Source of the DNA: Vermamoeba vermiformis
Taxonomy: Eukaryota; Tubulinea; Echinamoebida
NCBI GenBank assembly: GCA_045837725.1
Contig: JBEWZL010000211.1
Location: 1-64,000, forward strand
Reading direction: 5' to 3'
DNA length: 64,000 nt
Numbering within the stretch: position 1 is the first letter of the stretch; the number at the start of each line of letters is the position of its first letter. Both the position numbers and the translations under genes were made by a program. The notes under the pieces are model-generated. The model made no database searches. It saw only the letters and a list, made by a program, of their open reading frames with translations, and was not told the DNA's origin. Below, in pieces: positions 33,811-44,404 of the stretch.

Positions 33811-36800
33811 ATGGACTTACGAGCTGAATCACTTGTTTTCATCCTGCCTAATATGTACACCACATTAGGACTAAAAAACAGCGCGATCAAGCGTTTGTAC
33901 TCGGACATGGCCGAGCTGCTGCAAGATCCGGTGTGGCGAGCCAGTGCCTTGCCCTTGAGCGACAATATATTCGAGTGGCAGGCCTTTGTGGACCAAAAGG
34001 CTCAGGCTTTGAAAATGTGCCTCTGCACTTCGTTATGACCTTTTCAGAGCAATATCCAGCGAGTAAGTTCGCGATCGAGATCGAGTTGAGCGAAGAATTA
34101 ACTTTCTATTCTTTTAGAGCCTCCTATTGTCCGCCTTGGCACTACTATAATGCACCCCAATGTTTTTGGCAATAAGTTGTGCCTGGATATGCTTGAAGAA
34201 GGGATGTGGTCCCTCGATTATTTTACTGTAAGTAGATTCGACCGCTTATTAGCTGAACAGTTGCTAATAATAGTACAGAATGACCCTTATACTGGCTGGT
34301 CATCCGCGTATGGTGTTTCAGCTATTCTTCGACAACTGCAAGTTTTTCTGTTGGATCGTAATGGCTACGGCAAATCTACGCACGAAGTCAGCACAGCCCA
34401 TAATTACCAATGCCCGGGCTGTCAACATAGAGGGAACTTGCCTTGGCCTCCTATGAAAGATAGTGACAAGATTATTGAGACTAGACTTCTTAAAGCCCCT
34501 AAAATGGCAACGACCACTAAGGCCATGCAGCGCTTGTTCAATTCACTACAAGGCCAGTACTATGAAGAAGAGCCCGAGCCTACTTCGCACGATCAGACGC
34601 CGACTAAGGAGAACATTCAACCGAACATTCAGCCTCAAACCAGCAACGTGAAAGTCGAAAAAGTTGACACGAGTACCATGCCTGAGCAGGTCAAGACGGA
34701 AGCGCCGGTGACACCTGCCAAGGCCAATTCTCAGCAAAAAAAGAAGCAGGCACAGCCTACGCCGAAGCAAAACAATAACCCAAGGAATCCTAAAGTGTCG
34801 GCAGCTGGATTCATCGAGGAAGTGTGCGCACCTCCAGTCCCTACCAAGACTCCTAAGAATAAGAAGGCCAAACGAAAGTCACCACCTAGCTACGTAGACC
34901 AGTTGATCAAAGAGTCAATTGAGGCAGAAAAAGAGCGACTAGCCAGAGCTCAAGAGAGGAAGGCTAAGAAAGCTCAGAAGACTCAGTCAAAGCCAGACAT
35001 CGAAGATGCCACCGTGACACCTGTCAAAAATGACACTTCAGATGTCATCATGACACCTCCTCAAACACCTTCTCCGACACAAGAGCCTAACGTCATCGAC
35101 ACACAGCAAGCTGACGTAGTCTCAGTAACACCGGTGGCGGCTGTTGCTCAGCCTCAAAATGGCAACAACGCTGACGCTAGTGTTCCTGCATCCAAGCGCA
35201 AGGCTCAACCAAAGCAAAAGAAGCAAACGAAAAAACAAAAACAAAACAATACTACTACTCACAAGAAGCCTGTTCACGTGCCTACATCAGGGTTTATCAT
35301 CGAGGAAGACTGTGCTACGCCGCAGAATGGCGAGCAAAAGTCGTCTCCGAGTTACGTTGATGCGTTGATTAAAGAAACTATAGCGAAAGAGAAAGAGAAG
35401 CAGCTGAAGGCTCAACAAAAGAAGGCCAAGAAGGCTCAAAAGAAGCCCGAGCCAAAGCCAGCCAAAGATTCTGCTCCTGTTACAACACCTGTCGAAAGTG
35501 ACACTTCGAGCGGTACTTTGACACCTGTCAACACAGCTGCACCTGCACCTTGGATCCAGAAGCCCGAAGTTATTGAAGAACCTGAGGACGTCTATCGCGT
35601 GACATTATCTGACATGCCTTATGACGTGCTGCTGAACATAATTCAATATTTCATGTGGACGGATCTGACGAGCATGGCGTGTGTCAACAAACAACTGTCA
35701 ACCATCACGCAAGAGAGTCACGTGTGGAAGACTTTGTGCATGAACTACTTGCCAGGTGCTCCTATCATCGTGAAGACAATGTCCGAAAAGATGAAAAGAA
35801 AGCGTGCTGCCGCTGATGAAACTTGCTGGCGCGAAATGTTCTTGAAAGGCAGAGACTTCGTTAAAAATGAACTGCGATGCTTCCATTCAAAATTATCCTT
35901 CGAGGACGACGTTATGGTAAGTTTTGCGAGCGATTTTGAGGATATAAAATTACGGGTAATAATATTTCCTTTTTAGGGAATTCCGTTGAACATCGTTTAC
36001 GGCGAAGGAAACAACAGATGGATCGTTGGTATATCAACGACCTTTGATATTATTTCTAAACAAGCGTTTTACGGAGATGGTATCCGCAAAGCTTGTTGGA
36101 AACAGCCGTTCAAGTTCTGGCTGCCGATCTACATCAACAAGCAACACGCTGCGATGGCTCGAAAATTCTTCGAAACGAGCGTTGAGCGTGTTGTCGGCAG
36201 TCCTTTTAAGCCCACTGATGTAACGACTATCTTGCCTAAACTCATGAGCACGATGGTCGTTGAAGTCAGTGATCAAAAGTCGCATGGTACGTTAATTTTT
36301 CCTTATATGGTAATAAGCGATCGGATCTGACTTTGATCTTCTTATAGCTTCTGAAAAGGCGTTAGAAGGATACTGCTGGTTCCACCGTTGGTTCTTAGAA
36401 TATGTTACCAAGAGTCTTAGTGTTAAAACAGCAGTTAATCAACGACTAGCGAGCTTCGTCCAAGATCCGAAATTCAGAACGAAAAAATTTACGCAATCTC
36501 TCGGCGAATGGATCTGCTTGCTATCTGTTAGTGATAAGTTCGGCTGGGCCGATGTTTCCGCTGCTTACATTAACGAGAGTAAGTACACCAAAAAAATTCT
36601 TAGAAATTAAATGCTCATAATTTTTCTTCTAGGCTTTGATCGTAATGCTAAATGGAGTCTTCAAAAGTTCCCAGAATTAGCTAATCGCAATTTATCGTGC
36701 GATGAGCGGATGCGCAAGACTTTTGAAGGCTGTTTAGTCTCCATTCGTTTGTTAATGTTCCACGTGTTCTTCTTAGACTTTGTTAGACCACGTGGCATGT

Positions 36801-37139
36801 CGTTAGAACGCATCAAGGTACGTTAAAGACATCACTTTCCATATTTAGTAATAATAATCAAAATTAATTTAAATTTATTTTTAGGATCAATATGACGCGT
36901 TCTATGGAATGCTATCGCATTCACAAAAAGAAACCTTCCAAAAGGGTGTCTTTGAAATTCTAAATATTAACAATTGGGAGGATTTCTTCTTAAGCATCAA
37001 ATTGAAGAAGATCCCGACCGAAGAGCAGTTCGAGAAGATCTTAATCAATGCAATTTTGAATTCATATTGTAAAGGCTATCATAAGGTGCCTAATCATGAA
37101 AAGCAACGAAAAGATCTCGTGTATTCGTTGCTTCCTTAA
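33811..37139 (+). CDS. Ubiquitin-conjugating (UBC) domain - F-box fusion protein
   Basis: About 1,000 aa after splicing. N-terminal UBC fold: NSAIKRLYSDMAELLQDPVW, SDNIFEWQAFV, GPKGSGFENVPLHFVMTFSE, QYPAKPPIVRLGT, then HPNVFGNKLCLDMLEEGMWS with the catalytic Cys in place and the HPN tripeptide intact. After YGVSAILRQLQVFLLD comes a Cys pair (YQCPGCQH), a Lys/Pro/Gln-rich linker with an 85-residue internal duplication, then an F-box (SDMPYDVLLNIIQYFMWTDL, SMACVNKQLSTITQESHVWK). A C-terminal domain of about 350 residues (NIVYGEGNNRWIVGISTTFD, KFWLPIYINKQHAAMA) is unknown to me. The frame moves by one base at about 33988 between EWQAFV and GPKGSG; I read that as a missing base in the consensus. 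The start at 33811 is the first in-frame ATG. Predicted role: an E2 carrying its own SCF substrate-receptor module. Confidence 0.8.
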
Positions 37140-37464
37140 TAAAAAAAAATGATTGCCGGACTTTCACCTGCACATTCCAAGTCATTGTTTGACATGTGTC
37201 ATTACTTGCTTCTCAGTTCTTCATTTGCAGCCCTTTATTCAGTACGTAGCATCTATTATTTAAAAATTGTTCCAGCTTGCAGTACGAAAATATGACGCGT
37301 GTCAAATGAAACTAGGGCCAAATGGGATTTTCCTTTGTGCTTGAATCATCGGAGGTGTTCCGTTATGTAAATAGCGAAAAGTTATGGTAAATATTCATCG
37401 TAGATATAAAAATGTAGTAATTTATGCAAGTAGTTACAAGACGAATTAATAGTCTTTGTGTTAG
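37140..37464. other. Convergent intergenic spacer with TGAC-type palindromes
   Basis: Between two gene 3' ends. Holds TGACATGTGTCA (37190-37201) and TGACGCGTGTCA (37293-37304), one-base variants of the TGACACGTGTCA palindrome found elsewhere in the window. No gene seen. Confidence 0.6.
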
Positions 37465-38258
37465 TTACAGTTCTCGTCGAAGAACAAGTAAGTAGCGCGG
37501 TACAACGAGGCACTAGGACCAGCAGGCACATTAAAATAGAGATGACGACCGTCGTCGAAGTCAAACGCGATCCAGAATCCTTTTGACTGAACGTAATTGT
37601 TGCCGCCGCTGCTGAGAATCGTTCTTGTGCAAATACTGTTGTCGAAGTATTGTACTTGCTTAGAATTATAAATATCATTCGCTGGCGAGTCGCTCCAGAA
37701 ATCTGCGTAGCTGATCGAGACATTGAATTTCAGTGAACCATCGGAGCTTGTACCTAAAGGCTCGAATTAGCCTGATCATAGTATTAATATTGTTATTGTA
37801 TTATTTACCGTTCATAACAACATCAAAGAGGGTTGCCCATTTGAAATCAGGCGAGCTTCGAAGACCAAATGTTGGAAACGTTCCGGTTGCACTAAACGGA
37901 TAAGAAGTGTGCGTATAAGTGTCGTAAAGAGTAGCACTGAGTCCAGCATATCTGTTTTCCTCATCTACGGATCGTTAGAATCCGTTTAGCGAATCCGTTC
38001 GTCGATCGAATCCAACTTACTCAAAAGAACTAAAATAGCGTAGAAATTGCCATTATTGAACTCCAATAGCCATCTATGTTGCTGATTGTCCGAGACATTG
38101 AACGGATTGGAGTTCTGAGGGAATGTAAGTCCTTCGTTATTGTAGAAGCTTTCGTTGGTAGATGACGGGTCTGTTGGGCAGATCTGTGCGCTAACGCCGT
38201 AGAGAGCAATCAATACTATAGCGCAGACAAAGTACGAGCGATGTTGAGCGATATTCAT
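37465..38258 (-). CDS. Secreted protein A of a divergent paralogous pair
   Basis: Three exons. Signal peptide MNIAQHRSYFVCAIVLIALY with mature start near AQICPTDPSSTNESF. The mature chain is beta-rich with N-glycosylation sequons (NES, NVS), blocks HRWLLEFNNGNFYAILVLL, RYAGLSATLYDTY, FKWATLFDVVMNG, then YFDNSICTRTILSSGGNNYV and a final strand WIAFDFDDGRHLYFNVPAGP ending RREL. The block around FDNS-C and the overall order match the plus-strand neighbour at 38764, so the two are paralogues sharing a 505-bp promoter. No named domain is recognised; extracellular role unknown. Confidence 0.7.
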
Positions 38259-38763
38259 TGTGAAGTTGTGGAGCCAAGTTGGATTTGGATGCCACAACAA
38301 CGCGAAATCGTTTATATTCTTTCAGGCACTTCTAAATCAGGTATTGTGCGTAATCTCCAACAAATGAGCTAAATTGCACGTGTTTTTCCGGGATAGAGCG
38401 CCGTTTAGTTCGCAAATGCAGCACCATTTTTGTTAGATGCGCCAGCAAGAGACCTCACTTCGATTAATACTGATGACAGCTATCAAAATTAGAATATATT
38501 AATATGTTTGAAAATATTATGGTAAGTAATTTCGTTTTTAAAATACAAGAGCGCGTTGCCGTGAAATTTTTGGCGAAATCCATTTTAAAAATTATCATTA
38601 CCTTCTGTCCTAATCATGGTACATGTCGATGCGCATTACAACGAATTTTTATATATTTTTTTGGGGCTTGTTTTTCGTCAGATTCTAGAGGGAGCGATAA
38701 AAAGCGGATTCGCACCTCATTTTCAGTCCAATTAATGCTGTTACCCACGCATCGTCTTATAAT
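38259..38763. promoter_or_regulatory. Shared promoter region of the secreted paralogue pair
   Basis: 505 bp between divergent starts. A minus-strand TATAAA (38311-38316) lies about 55 bp before gene A. TTTTTGGCGAAA near 38568 resembles a weak E2F-type site. A 38504-38767 open frame (+) has no family features. Confidence 0.4.
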
Positions 38764-39675
38764 ATGACTAACGCAAAGTATTTAGTCGTGGTGGTATTGT
38801 TGTTTTGTTTGCGCGATTGTTCTTGCAACAATTCTGATCCCTGCTTGAACAATCCGAACCCAAACTCGATTGTACCCTTCAGACAAGTCGTGACTACCAA
38901 CTCGTATTTGTACTCACCTTATGGCGAAGAATTAAGCATTTACGATAGCACTAACTGCTATTTGCTCCACATTTTCTCGTTTTCGACTTCGATCTTTCAA
39001 TACGAATCCAGTACGTTTAGTGGGTTTTTGTTACTTTTCCTTTCTGATTTGTATTATAGGCGTGTATCCTACTTCTTCTCAGGCAAGTATCAGTGGTTAT
39101 CTCCAAGACACTTGCAATAATGGCCAGCAACTTAATCTATATGCATTCGAACACTCGAACAATCCTATATTAAACTTCCCTTCTGCCACCTTATCTCCAG
39201 TTAATGTTAGTCCGTTATTTTTACAAGGTATGATCGCTCAAACACGTAACGCAATTCTTAAATATTTATTTTAGGAAGTTTATTCAACGGATCGTACACC
39301 TGGACTGCTAACGTGACTCTGGATGCAGCTACTTTCACGTCTAATATTAGTAATCCATCGGATGTATATCAGAAAGACGAATTTGTTACCTTTGACAACT
39401 CGCCGTGCACGATTCGAATCCGACAAGATTTCGTTGACCGAGCGTCCCTATACTCGCCGAATATACCACTGAGAATTCGACTCTACAACGGAACATTGCT
39501 ACAGTTTACTTTTCCCGCTAATACGCGCGCTTTAGCCTCCAGAACAGTCACTCAGAAATATTATCAACAATGCACCTGCGCTGAATCTTCTTCTGATGCG
39601 CAAGCCACAACTGAAAATCAATACAGATTTACTCCTCCAACCATTGCTGGTGTTCGTACGTCATTGGAATGTTGA
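38764..39675 (+). CDS. Secreted protein B of a divergent paralogous pair
   Basis: Three exons. Signal peptide MTNAKYLVVVVLLFCLRDCS, mature start near NNSDPCLNNPNPN. Later blocks: FRQVVTTNSYLYSPYGEELS, YLLHIFSFSTSIFQYES, ISGYLQDTCNNGQQLNLYAF, then TWTANVTLDAATFTSNISNP, KDEFVTFDNSPCTIRIRQDF and QFTFPANTRALASR, ending TSLEC. It matches the minus-strand neighbour in signal peptide position, in a FDNS-C block and in a last beta segment ending in a Phe-Pro-Ala or Val-Pro-Ala turn, hence tandem-inverted duplicates. Glycosylation sequons are frequent. A 12-bp palindrome starts 2 bp before the end of the stop codon. Function unknown. Confidence 0.7.
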
Positions 39676-39684
39676 CACGTGTCA
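39673..39684. promoter_or_regulatory. TGACACGTGTCA palindrome at gene 3' end
   Basis: A perfect 12-bp palindrome overlapping the stop codon of the secreted protein B gene. The same 12-mer occurs at 4067-4078 and 41765-41776. TGACA half-sites facing each other are typical of TALE homeodomain sites; the CACGTG core is also an E-box. Role inferred. Confidence 0.4.
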
Positions 39685-40006
39685 TAGCGAAGTGTAAAAA
39701 TGACTGATCTGCGTTACTGAGTCATTTTCGTCCAATAAACTCAATGTAAAGATTTTACATCATAATGAATCCTCTTATATATACAAACCTTAATTGCCAG
39801 TACTGGACCAACAACAGCATGTTTGGAAAAATTCGTGTTTTTCTCCATCGGCACGACCGTGCAATCGGCACACGACACGAGGCAATAAGGCTCATTACGG
39901 TGATTATTGATTACTATAGTCATACTTGGGAAGTGTACTAGAGAAAATCAGTTCGCAGATCTGAGGTTAACTCGTTATATGATTGTTAAAGTATTGTTCT
40001 TATTTT
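39685..40006. other. Convergent intergenic spacer
   Basis: Between the secreted protein B gene and the IPI1 3' end. AT-rich, no gene seen. Confidence 0.4.
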
Positions 40007-43000
40007 TTAATGTAGTTTTCCGATTAACAATTCGAGTTCAATTTCTAATTTTTTGGCTTGATTTTTGTCCTTTGCAGCCATCAAGCCCAACACTTCGTTC
40101 AATTGTTTTTTGCAGCTCGTTAATAAATCACGTGACTCGACCACTGACATCTTCTGGATCAACTCGATGCACGTAGTTTTCATGAATTCAATCTTTGCAT
40201 CATTTCCTTGCGATTTTTTCCATTCGTTGATTAACAATACGAACAAATTGATTATAATAGCCTTCAAATTTTTGCCGCCAAATAAAACCGTGTTATAATC
40301 CAAGTCAACATGTTGCTCCTAAAAAATCATGCAAAATTAATATTATTTCCTTTTTAGGCAAAAAAGATCGTGATTTTTTCACACTTACTTTGCAGTGCAA
40401 AAGATATTTGAATGCAAGTTGACTAGCGCTGTTAATGAACTCTTGATTATAGTCGCTTTCTTTGTATAAGCTTCGTTGCACAAAATGAGCCAAGAAATGC
40501 AACACGTATTTGTACAGCTTTGATTGCGACAAGTCCTATCAAAAAAAGAATTAGATCCGCGACGCAGATCAGATCCGGATCCAGCATTACGTACCAAAGT
40601 TTGCTTTAATAATGAAGCTACGCTTGATAAGGCGACATTACTATTAAGACTAGCAAGATTGTAGCTCAAAGTCTTGGCCAAGAATAACATTCGAGTATTA
40701 TAGTCTGTTGAGATTAAAGTCAGATCCACTAATGAAATAAAATACGGTAATAATATCTATATATTCCAAATATGGTAACACTTGCCTGTTTTGGGCTTAT
40801 CTTCTTTGACCTCCGCAGATTTCTCTTCTTCGTTGTCAACTTCCATTTCGTCATTTGAAGGCTTAGTATTAACCTTTTTCTTATTATTTGTGTCTTCTTT
40901 TTCTTCGATTTCTTTCAGCGTGAATAAATTTAATAAAAATTTGACGTAACTTTCTTCGGAGTCAAAGTGTTGCGGGTACTTCAAGACATTCAACAGATAT
41001 TGTACGGTCTCTGTTGAGGTCGCAGGGTGTTGACAGCAATACAGCAAGGCACGTTGCATGTTAGAATTGAGAATAGAGAAGTAAAATAACAATTCTACGG
41101 CAGTTTTTTGAACCACAACTGGCAGATGCACGAAGGGTCCAAAAAGTTCAAGCGTGCCTGGTGAAATAAATACGATAAGCTTATTATACTACATACTAAT
41201 ATCTAATATAAGCGATAATCTTGTTATGCGATTTAAGTTCTTGCAAGAGTTCCAAAAAAGGAAATTTTCAGTGAACGGCTTGTAACGGGTTAAAAAGTGA
41301 GTACATACCTTTCGCGTTATTTACAACAGTGAAAAAGAACGGGACCATTGGATTTTGAAGCAAATCAGGGTTAAATAACGAGCCGCCAGTCGCAGGCGAT
41401 TGACAGCCGAAATTCCAAAGCAACTTCAAAATTAACTGAAACAAGAAGGGTTAATACGCCGATCGATCGATATGTCTATTTATGGAAAGTACCTGAGAGG
41501 CATGCGAGCTCTTAGTTTGTAACTGCCAGAGAGTTTTGGGTAGATCCAACAACCAATCTTTGACGATCGATTGGTCCAATGAAATTAAGCTAGTCATAGC
41601 ACCACCCATATTAGAGTTATTCTAAAAAAGGGAATATTAAGTTATGCGATCACGTGCTATTATTAAGACTTACCATAATAATATCGGAGATAAATGTAAT
41701 GCAAGCCTTTTTCGAGGTTGATTTTGGCGGGCTGGTTTTGAAGTACGCGTTGAAAGCCTACGAATGACACGTGTCAAAAGAATGTCATAATTAATTCATG
41801 AACCACTTACATCGAACAGCATTTTGAGGTACTCTTTGTCTTGTGTTTTTTCTTGCGAGTAAAACAACATGAGTTTTTTCACGACGGGCAATAATTCTAC
41901 GAGCATCACGTAGTGCGAGAACGGCATGCGGCCCTTATTTTCCTAATAAGGAAATATTATTATATCGTTAAAACTAAAACTGGATTTTTTTATCAGGAAC
42001 ATACTCCGCCTTCAAAATTTGTGATGACAAAATCGGTAATTTTTTCAATCCAATTGACTTCGGCCTTATTATTGTTGTTCTTATTGTTGGTCTCAGTCTC
42101 AATTGAATATTCGTCTTTGATTTCCAAGAAGTACGTCATTACCACGCAAACTTCGACGTTGAGTGCCATCAAGTTGCTTCGGTCCTATGATATTACCATA
42201 TTTAGTAATAAGTTCAAAATAGTAAGCCGAAGGCTTATAATAATAAAAATAAATAAATAAATTAATTGATTTTTTTTTTGTAATTACCTTCTCGCCGTAA
42301 GTTGCTTTGACCGCAAACGGGAAATGAGCCAGGATATACTTTTGTATACTTTTGAGGTATTTTTCTTTCAAGAACGCGGCTAAACTAGGGAACTCCAAGG
42401 TCTCCTTATCGATCGTATTAATTCGATGTTGAAGCTCCAGATCTTCCAAGTTATGAAGCAACATTCTGACGGTGTTTAGTATCATCTTCAAGTGGACTAT
42501 ATTGCCCGCTGATAAATCTGAAGGCTCGCATTCAAGCCAAACTTCTAATAAAAGCGGCAACGCGGCTGCGAATAAGTTTTGTAAGCCTCGTAGAGTCGTC
42601 ACCGCAAAGAAATTCGTGTCAATGACACTCGCGGAGGTGGATACTCGTTTCAATCGATCGCTATTGGTCGTCTTAATTTGGTTAAGAATATTGACTGATG
42701 TAGAATTATCTTCTTGGATGTGGCTCGGCGTTTTTTCGAAAAGTGCTCCAAAATCGTAGGAAGCAGGCGCTGATGGCTTGGTATGAAATAAATTCTAAAA
42801 AATAACCAGGATTAGTATTTTGTACGACCCTCAGTAATAATTGAAAGATAGCGGATGCGATCCGATCTCAAATCCGAGCAGACGTAGATAAAAAGATAAT
42901 ATTATCCAACGCAAAGACTTACGTTATTTTCTTTCCATTTTTGTTCCTGCTCCTTCATAATATTTAAATCCTCCGTAGTATCATGAACCATCTTCGTCTT

Positions 43001-44313
43001 GCCAAACAACGCTCCCAAAAATGCATAAAAGCTCTGAATGACTAAAATGCGCGTCTTAAATGCATTAGTCTTATCACTGAGTGTCGTTTTGACGGTCTTG
43101 TTGGATCTATTCTCGTTGCTTCTCTGCATCTCTTGAAGTCGTTCTTTAGAGAAGGCTTTTGACTTCATATCGGTCGTATTGAAGTTAGCATGGCCTTTGA
43201 CGGGCTCATATTGAGATAACAACGCAATATAGTTCGGCAAGAGCTAGAAAAGATCCGTTACAAAACCGCATCCAAACAAAAAAATGACTGGGTGTGGTTA
43301 AAATCGGCCAGCATATGCGATGATTTCCTTATTAAGTTGATACTTACCTCGTTATAATGTTCAGCAACGAGATCCGGGAAGTATTGAATGAGGGTGTTGA
43401 GAACGAACAACGAATCGTGACGAACAGGGCCTTCAAGATGAGTCATAGCTGAAGTGATATACACCATAAATAAGGGCATAAATGGCGCCAACGAATTCTA
43501 TATTCAAAACATTAGGAAGAGTTTTCCGCGGTATCGTGATCGGCTGGATGTACCTTGTTCATTTGAGGCAATAGAGAAGTCAGCCATGTAACCAAAGATC
43601 GTCTAACTGTACGCTCGTCGTCTAATATTAAAGGCACGACAGCTTGAGCAATAGCTGATAAATTGAGGGCAATCAACTGCGGGTACTCCGCGAGCAGATC
43701 TCTCAAGCCAATTACAGCGTCTGCAATATAGAGTTAGTAATTGGCTGACTGAAATGCCATTTATAGAAAATTATTATATGAAGGAGCGGGCATAATGAAG
43801 TGCTACAGTGTTTAACGCTGAGAAACGGATCAAGATGCCAGATCGCCAATAAAATAATCATTGAATTACCTTTTCTCACGGTATAATTATAATGCTTCAA
43901 TTGTGTTAATAAATCTTCGAGTGATAAGTTGCGTTGATTGACCAGCTTGCCAGATTTGTCTTCAGCAATACTCTGAACGGGCATAGAGATCGCTAAAAAA
44001 TATGATTAATGTTATGAGCGGAGTATATATTCATGTTTATAATTATATTATATTTAAGTAGATTTAAATAAATTTTTCTAACGTTTGTGCAGATTTGGAT
44101 CCGCGATCGAGGACAGATGCAACTGTGCATTTCCATAATATCTCGTGCAAATCCATCCTTGTAATTATCTAATATATTACCTCGTGATTTAAACGACAAA
44201 TTAGTTTCGGTTGTAGATTTGCGCTTTTGGCCAAGCTTTGTCTTGGTCTTCTGAAAGTCCGCATTGGTCTTCTTCTCATTAAATACAGTCTTTCGATGAA
44301 AAATATTAGCCAT
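40007..44313 (-). CDS. TEX10: Pre-rRNA-processing HEAT-repeat protein IPI1/TEX10
   Basis: Nuclear component of the Rix1/PELP1-TEX10-WDR18 complex that helps 60S ribosome maturation. Seen: the start MANIFHRKTVF, then NADFQKTKTKLGQKRKSTTE and TNLSFKSR, the conserved N-terminal IPI1 signature. A helical HEAT array follows: LSLEDLLTQLKHYNYTVRK, DAVIGLRDLLAEYPQLIALN, LDDERTVRRSLVTWLTSLLP, PVRHDSLFVLNTLIQYFPDL. Then LLPNYIALLSQYEPVKGHAN and many short helical exons to the stop at 40007. An acidic Lys/Glu loop (EMEVDNEEEKSAEVKEDKPK) lies near 40800. About 17 exons; the spliced length is near 900 aa, as in animal TEX10. Intron positions were inferred from GT-AG ends with frame continuity. One intron holds a TGACACGTGTCA palindrome. 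Confidence 0.88.
41765..41776. promoter_or_regulatory. TGACACGTGTCA palindrome in a TEX10 intron
   Basis: Same 12-bp palindrome as at 4067 and 39673, here in an intron. See the entry at 39673 for the reading. Confidence 0.35.
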
Positions 44314-44404
44314 CCTTAGTGTTGCTATATTTACAAATACTACAGACTAATTTTTGAGCTCGATCAGATCCAGCTTTATTCTCGAAACAAAAAAGTTGGT
44401 TCAA

